The notes under the pieces: generated by a model
Seen by the model: the letters and a program-made list of their open reading frames with translations, nothing else
What the model was told of the DNA's origin: nothing
The model's database searches: none
DNA from: Eisenbergiella tayi
GTDB taxonomy: Bacteria > Bacillota > Clostridia > Lachnospirales > Lachnospiraceae
DNA: 64,000 nt
NCBI RefSeq assembly: GCF_001881565.1
Contig: NZ_MPDJ01000001.1
Location: 838,953-902,952 of the forward strand
Direction of reading: 5' to 3'
Shown here: piece by piece, positions 61,744-64,000 of the stretch
Layout of the letters: the number at the start of each line of letters is the position of its first letter
How positions within the stretch are numbered: the first letter of the stretch is position 1
Translations under genes and position numbers: made by a program

Positions 61744-62507
61744 CGGCCATTCCCTCCGTTTCCATGGCGCAGCCCAATCAGCTTTGCCAAGATCCGTTTT
61801 GCGCTCGCCTGCAGATATTCTGCAAGATTTCCTGCAAATCCACGCTTTTCTCCCGGAATTTCCATAAATTCCTTATAAGAAATGAATTTTTCCGGATACT
61901 CTGCAAGCATTCTTTCATACCACCCGATTTCCGAAGCATTCATTCCATTGGCATGAATCACCAGCGTCGTATAGCCCTGCTTCCCCCGGAAACAATCCTT
62001 TTTCCTGCTGGAAACAGGCAGAAAAGTAAGCCCCTCCCGACAATACGGCTTCTTACCGAATCCGTCTGTCAGAAAAGAAAAACCGCACTCCTTCAGCGCC
62101 TTTAACGTATTTTTATCAAACGTATGCCCCGGAGCCATAAAAATATCCGTATAAATCCCCCGCTCTTCCAGCTTTTTCTTCCCGCAGGAAATCATACTCC
62201 TCTGCTGTTCCAATGGCACTCCCGCATACTCCGAAAAACAATTCAAAGGAAAAAGCCCGCCCTTACGGGTCGTATACTGATGATAACAGCCATGCTGCGC
62301 GATCATCCACCCCTCCCCCTGAAGCTCCTTCAGATATTCCCAGAAATCCTCACGCGGCTCCATAATCCGCAGACCATCATCCCGGTTATCCGGAACCACC
62401 CCAATCAGCGGACAAATATGATACCTATCAAACAAAGCCTTCAAAGCCAGGAAATTATCCCAATTCATATCCGGCGTAATATCATCCATACGGATTGCTA
62501 TTTTCAT
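61740..62507 (-). CDS. NodB-fold / DUF2334-like polysaccharide deacetylase-type protein
   Basis: A 255-residue protein with no signal peptide. MKIAIRMDDITPDMNWDNFL at the start has the DD metal pair, CPLIGVVPDNRDDGLRIM near 32, GWMIAQHGCYHQYTTRKGGL near 65 the H-x-x-x-H zone, and FMAPGHTFDKNTLKAL near 119 the P-G-H motif. These agree with the DUF2334/NodB hydrolases. It may remove an N-acetyl group from a sugar nucleotide before another group is added. The ATG overlaps the formyltransferase stop (ATGA). Confidence 0.8.
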   Translation of the reverse strand: MKIAIRMDDITPDMNWDNFLALKALFDRYHICPLIGVVPDNRDDGLRIMEPREDFWEYLKELQGEGWMIAQHGCYHQYTTRKGGLFPLNCFSEYAGVPLEQQRSMISCGKKKLEERGIYTDIFMAPGHTFDKNTLKALKECGFSFLTDGFGKKPYCREGLTFLPVSSRKKDCFRGKQGYTTLVIHANGMNASEIGWYERMLAEYPEKFISYKEFMEIPGEKRGFAGNLAEYLQASAKRILAKLIGLRHGNGGNGR

Positions 62508-63424
62508 TCCAGCATGTCCCCCGCACACAGCTTCCGCCCGCACTCATACTCCTCAATCAAAAGCGACCCGTCCACCGTACGCACAATCAGCTTCCCGTCA
62601 ATTATATCAACAATTTCCCCCGGCGCATACCCGGAAAAATCCAGCATCTCATCAAAAGGATGTGCACTCCACACCGTAACCCGCTCTTCCCCACAGAAAC
62701 AGAAAGCCCCCGGAAAAGGCCTGCTCACCCCTCTCACCAGATTATAAATATCCCGCGTCCTCCCATGAAAATCAATCTTCCCGTCCGCCGCCGTACGTTT
62801 ATTATACCACCCGCCAAAATCCTTCGACTCACGCCTGATCACAATATTCCCATCCCCATAAGCCTCCAAAAGCCTGCGAATCAATCTCTTGGACACAAGA
62901 ATATTCTTATACTGCAAAGTCCGTATCGTATCATGCGCATTAATCGAAAACATCTCATTAGCAAACACATTAGGACTGTCCGGATCCGCATCATACTGAA
63001 ACAAATTCAGCACAAACCTCGTATCCCCGTTAATCACCGACCAATTAAGCGGCGACCTCCCCCTCCCGAAAGGAAGATACCCACAGCTCCCATGAAACCC
63101 AAAAATCCCATACCGGAACCGATCCAGCACCCCCTGAGGAATCAGCCTCTGCCACCCCATCGAAATCCCGATCTCAAACGTATTCTCCTCAAAAAACCGC
63201 ACCGTATCCTCATCCTTCAGCCCATAAGACCGCGTTTCAAACACAGGAATCCCGAACCGCTCCGTCAGATACCCCAGCCCCTGATACCCCGAAACCTCAT
63301 TCCCCGAAAGAACATCCGGATGAATCGTCACCACCAAATCCACAGCACATATATTCTCCTGAACAAAAGACACTATCTCCCCCGTAGTATCCTTCACCCC
63401 AAATATAACCACCTTATAATCCAT
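62504..63424 (-). CDS. Formyltransferase-like protein (sugar N-formyltransferase candidate)
   Basis: A 306-residue protein of the methionyl-tRNA formyltransferase fold. FEIGISMGWQRLIPQGVL near 86 and GIFGFHGSCGYLPFGRGRSP near 104 align with the H-x-S-x-LP-RGxxP folate motif, but the usual Asn two residues before the His (N-x-H) is Gly here. SINAHDTIRTL near 159 fits the later region. A C-terminal OB-like domain (APGEIVDIIDGKLIVRTVDG) follows. In context it would formylate an amino sugar exposed by the NodB-fold enzyme. AAGGAG lies eight bases before the ATG, and fold-back D is 112 bases upstream. Confidence 0.75.
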   Translation of the reverse strand: MDYKVVIFGVKDTTGEIVSFVQENICAVDLVVTIHPDVLSGNEVSGYQGLGYLTERFGIPVFETRSYGLKDEDTVRFFEENTFEIGISMGWQRLIPQGVLDRFRYGIFGFHGSCGYLPFGRGRSPLNWSVINGDTRFVLNLFQYDADPDSPNVFANEMFSINAHDTIRTLQYKNILVSKRLIRRLLEAYGDGNIVIRRESKDFGGWYNKRTAADGKIDFHGRTRDIYNLVRGVSRPFPGAFCFCGEERVTVWSAHPFDEMLDFSGYAPGEIVDIIDGKLIVRTVDGSLLIEEYECGRKLCAGDMLE

Positions 63425-63535
63425 TCCCGTCTCTCCTTCCCATTCACATCTCTCTCTTCTCTTTTCCCTTCCCCCGCCCCAGTCTCTTCTCTCCTTCCAC
63501 CTCTTCCCAAAAATGGAAGCCTGCCACAACCCTCA

Positions 63536-63836
63536 GGGGCCTGTGTCTGTCCGCCAGGTTTTTTCTCCCGCCGGGCATTCTGCCGCTGACTGCCGGTGTG
63601 TGCAGCCGGGCCCGCCGCATGGTATGATCCTTTGCAGACGCATCTTATACCATGGAGATGAGACCGAAAAAGTGGAAGGCACTCCTAACACTTTTTTGCT
63701 TCGGGCTCATCGCAATGCCCGGTATAACTGCGCCTGCAAAGGATCATACCATGCGGCGGGCCCGGCTGCACACACCGGCAGTCAGCGGCAGAATACCCTG
63801 GCGGGAGAAAAAACCTGGCGGACAGACACAGGCCCC
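63536..63836. repeat. Giant fold-back element D
   Basis: Two inverted arms of 116 bases each (63536-63651 and 63721-63836) surround a 69-base core of the B/C type. The right arm ends eight bases after the stop codon of the epimerase gene, and the left arm is 112 bases from the formyltransferase start. The stem nearest the core is TTATACC/GGTATAA, like ATATACC/GGTATAT in B. Confidence 0.9.
63652..63720 (+). ncRNA. Conserved core of fold-back D
   Basis: The core reads ATGGAGATGAGACC, then a 32-base hairpin with an A/T-rich stem, GCTTC and GGGC-TCATCGCAAT-GCCC. The first 14 bases differ from those of C at one place only. Confidence 0.45.
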
Positions 63837-63844
63837 GTCCGTCC

Positions 63845-64000
63845 TTACTTCAGGTTTTCCTTATACCAATCGATTGCCAGCTTGATTCCTGACGCAAAGT
63901 CATAGTCCGGGTCATAACCCAGATTTTCTCTTGCTTTCGTGATATCCGCATTGGAATCCCGGACATCCCCTCTTCTCGGAGGCCCGAAATTAGGCTCCAT
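63845..64000 (-). CDS. NAD-dependent sugar epimerase/dehydratase (N-terminus beyond window)
   Basis: Only the last 51 codons are visible. GPPRRGDVRDSNADITKARE near the window edge and LGYDPDYDFASGIKLAIDWY are the C-terminal substrate-site and helix of extended short-chain dehydrogenase sugar-nucleotide epimerases (the WbpP/Gne type, acting on UDP-GlcNAc or UDP-glucuronate derivatives). It supplies a sugar nucleotide for the second polysaccharide locus. The stop codon TAA is followed after eight bases by fold-back D. Confidence 0.82.
   Translation of the reverse strand: MEPNFGPPRRGDVRDSNADITKARENLGYDPDYDFASGIKLAIDWYKENLK

Noticed and set aside
63652..63720. tRNA-like reading of the core hairpin (CGGGCTCAT resembles an initiator tRNA anticodon arm)
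   Set aside because: The loop is ten bases, not seven, and no acceptor, D or T arm can be found.
44870..63836. CRISPR array or integron attC sites as an explanation of the palindromes
   Set aside because: There is no regular repeat-spacer pattern, no Cas or integrase gene, and the elements are kilobases apart with unrelated arms.

Overview
The window comes from a low-to-mid GC Gram-positive anaerobe, most likely a member of the Lachnospiraceae (Clostridia). The evidence is the Shine-Dalgarno-led genes, the gene families present (VTC/CotH/DUF4956 cassettes, YfhO, DUF2975 with a small XRE regulator, Rpn-type nuclease, ABC-class ATPase) and the absence of outer-membrane functions. The genus cannot be fixed from sequence alone. 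No rRNA, tRNA, CRISPR array, phage or intact insertion sequence was seen.

Region 1 (1-37.4 kb, all on the minus strand) is a large surface-polysaccharide locus. It holds about fifteen glycosyltransferases (GT2, GT4, GT11, GT17 and a TagA-GT4 fusion), a Wzx-type flippase, a Wzy-type polymerase, a PglK-like ABC transporter and a YfhO membrane protein. It also holds modifying enzymes (pyruvyltransferase-like, acyltransferase, SGNH protein, NodB-fold protein, a GH88/105-like hydrolase) and two asparagine-synthetase-like amidotransferases. The left 13.8 kb is clearly AT-richer than the rest, which suggests a separately acquired block. Genes overlap or abut, and a promoter right after a terminator near 37.44 kb probably starts the leftward transcription.

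Region 2 (37.5-42.2 kb) repeats a three-gene cassette first seen at 7.9-11.1 kb: CotH-kinase-like protein, VTC-domain protein and DUF4956 membrane protein. Here it has its own strong promoter and a small acidic protein at the end, and an SGNH-type protein gene is divergent to it.

Region 3 (42.4-54.8 kb) is a peptide-scavenging module. It comprises an enolase-superfamily dipeptide epimerase, a LysR regulator, an amidohydrolase and an Opp-type ABC importer, with the OppA binding protein and a serine beta-lactamase-fold hydrolase transcribed divergently. A palindrome centred about 63 bases upstream of the predicted opp start site is a good LysR operator candidate.

Region 4 (54.8-59.0 kb) carries a small XRE regulator with two membrane proteins, and an ABC-class ATPase. 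Region 5 (59.0-64.0 kb) is the edge of a second polysaccharide locus: epimerase, formyltransferase, NodB-fold protein, two GT4 enzymes and a GNAT.

The most unusual feature is a set of four giant GC-rich fold-back elements at 30.8, 44.9, 56.8 and 63.5 kb. Each has two equal-length, nearly perfect inverted arms of 99-136 bases around a core of about 70 bases. The arms are unrelated between loci, yet three of the four cores share a strongly conserved two-hairpin architecture in the same orientation. This looks like an undescribed structured RNA or DNA element. Three of the four begin 4-8 bases after a stop codon.
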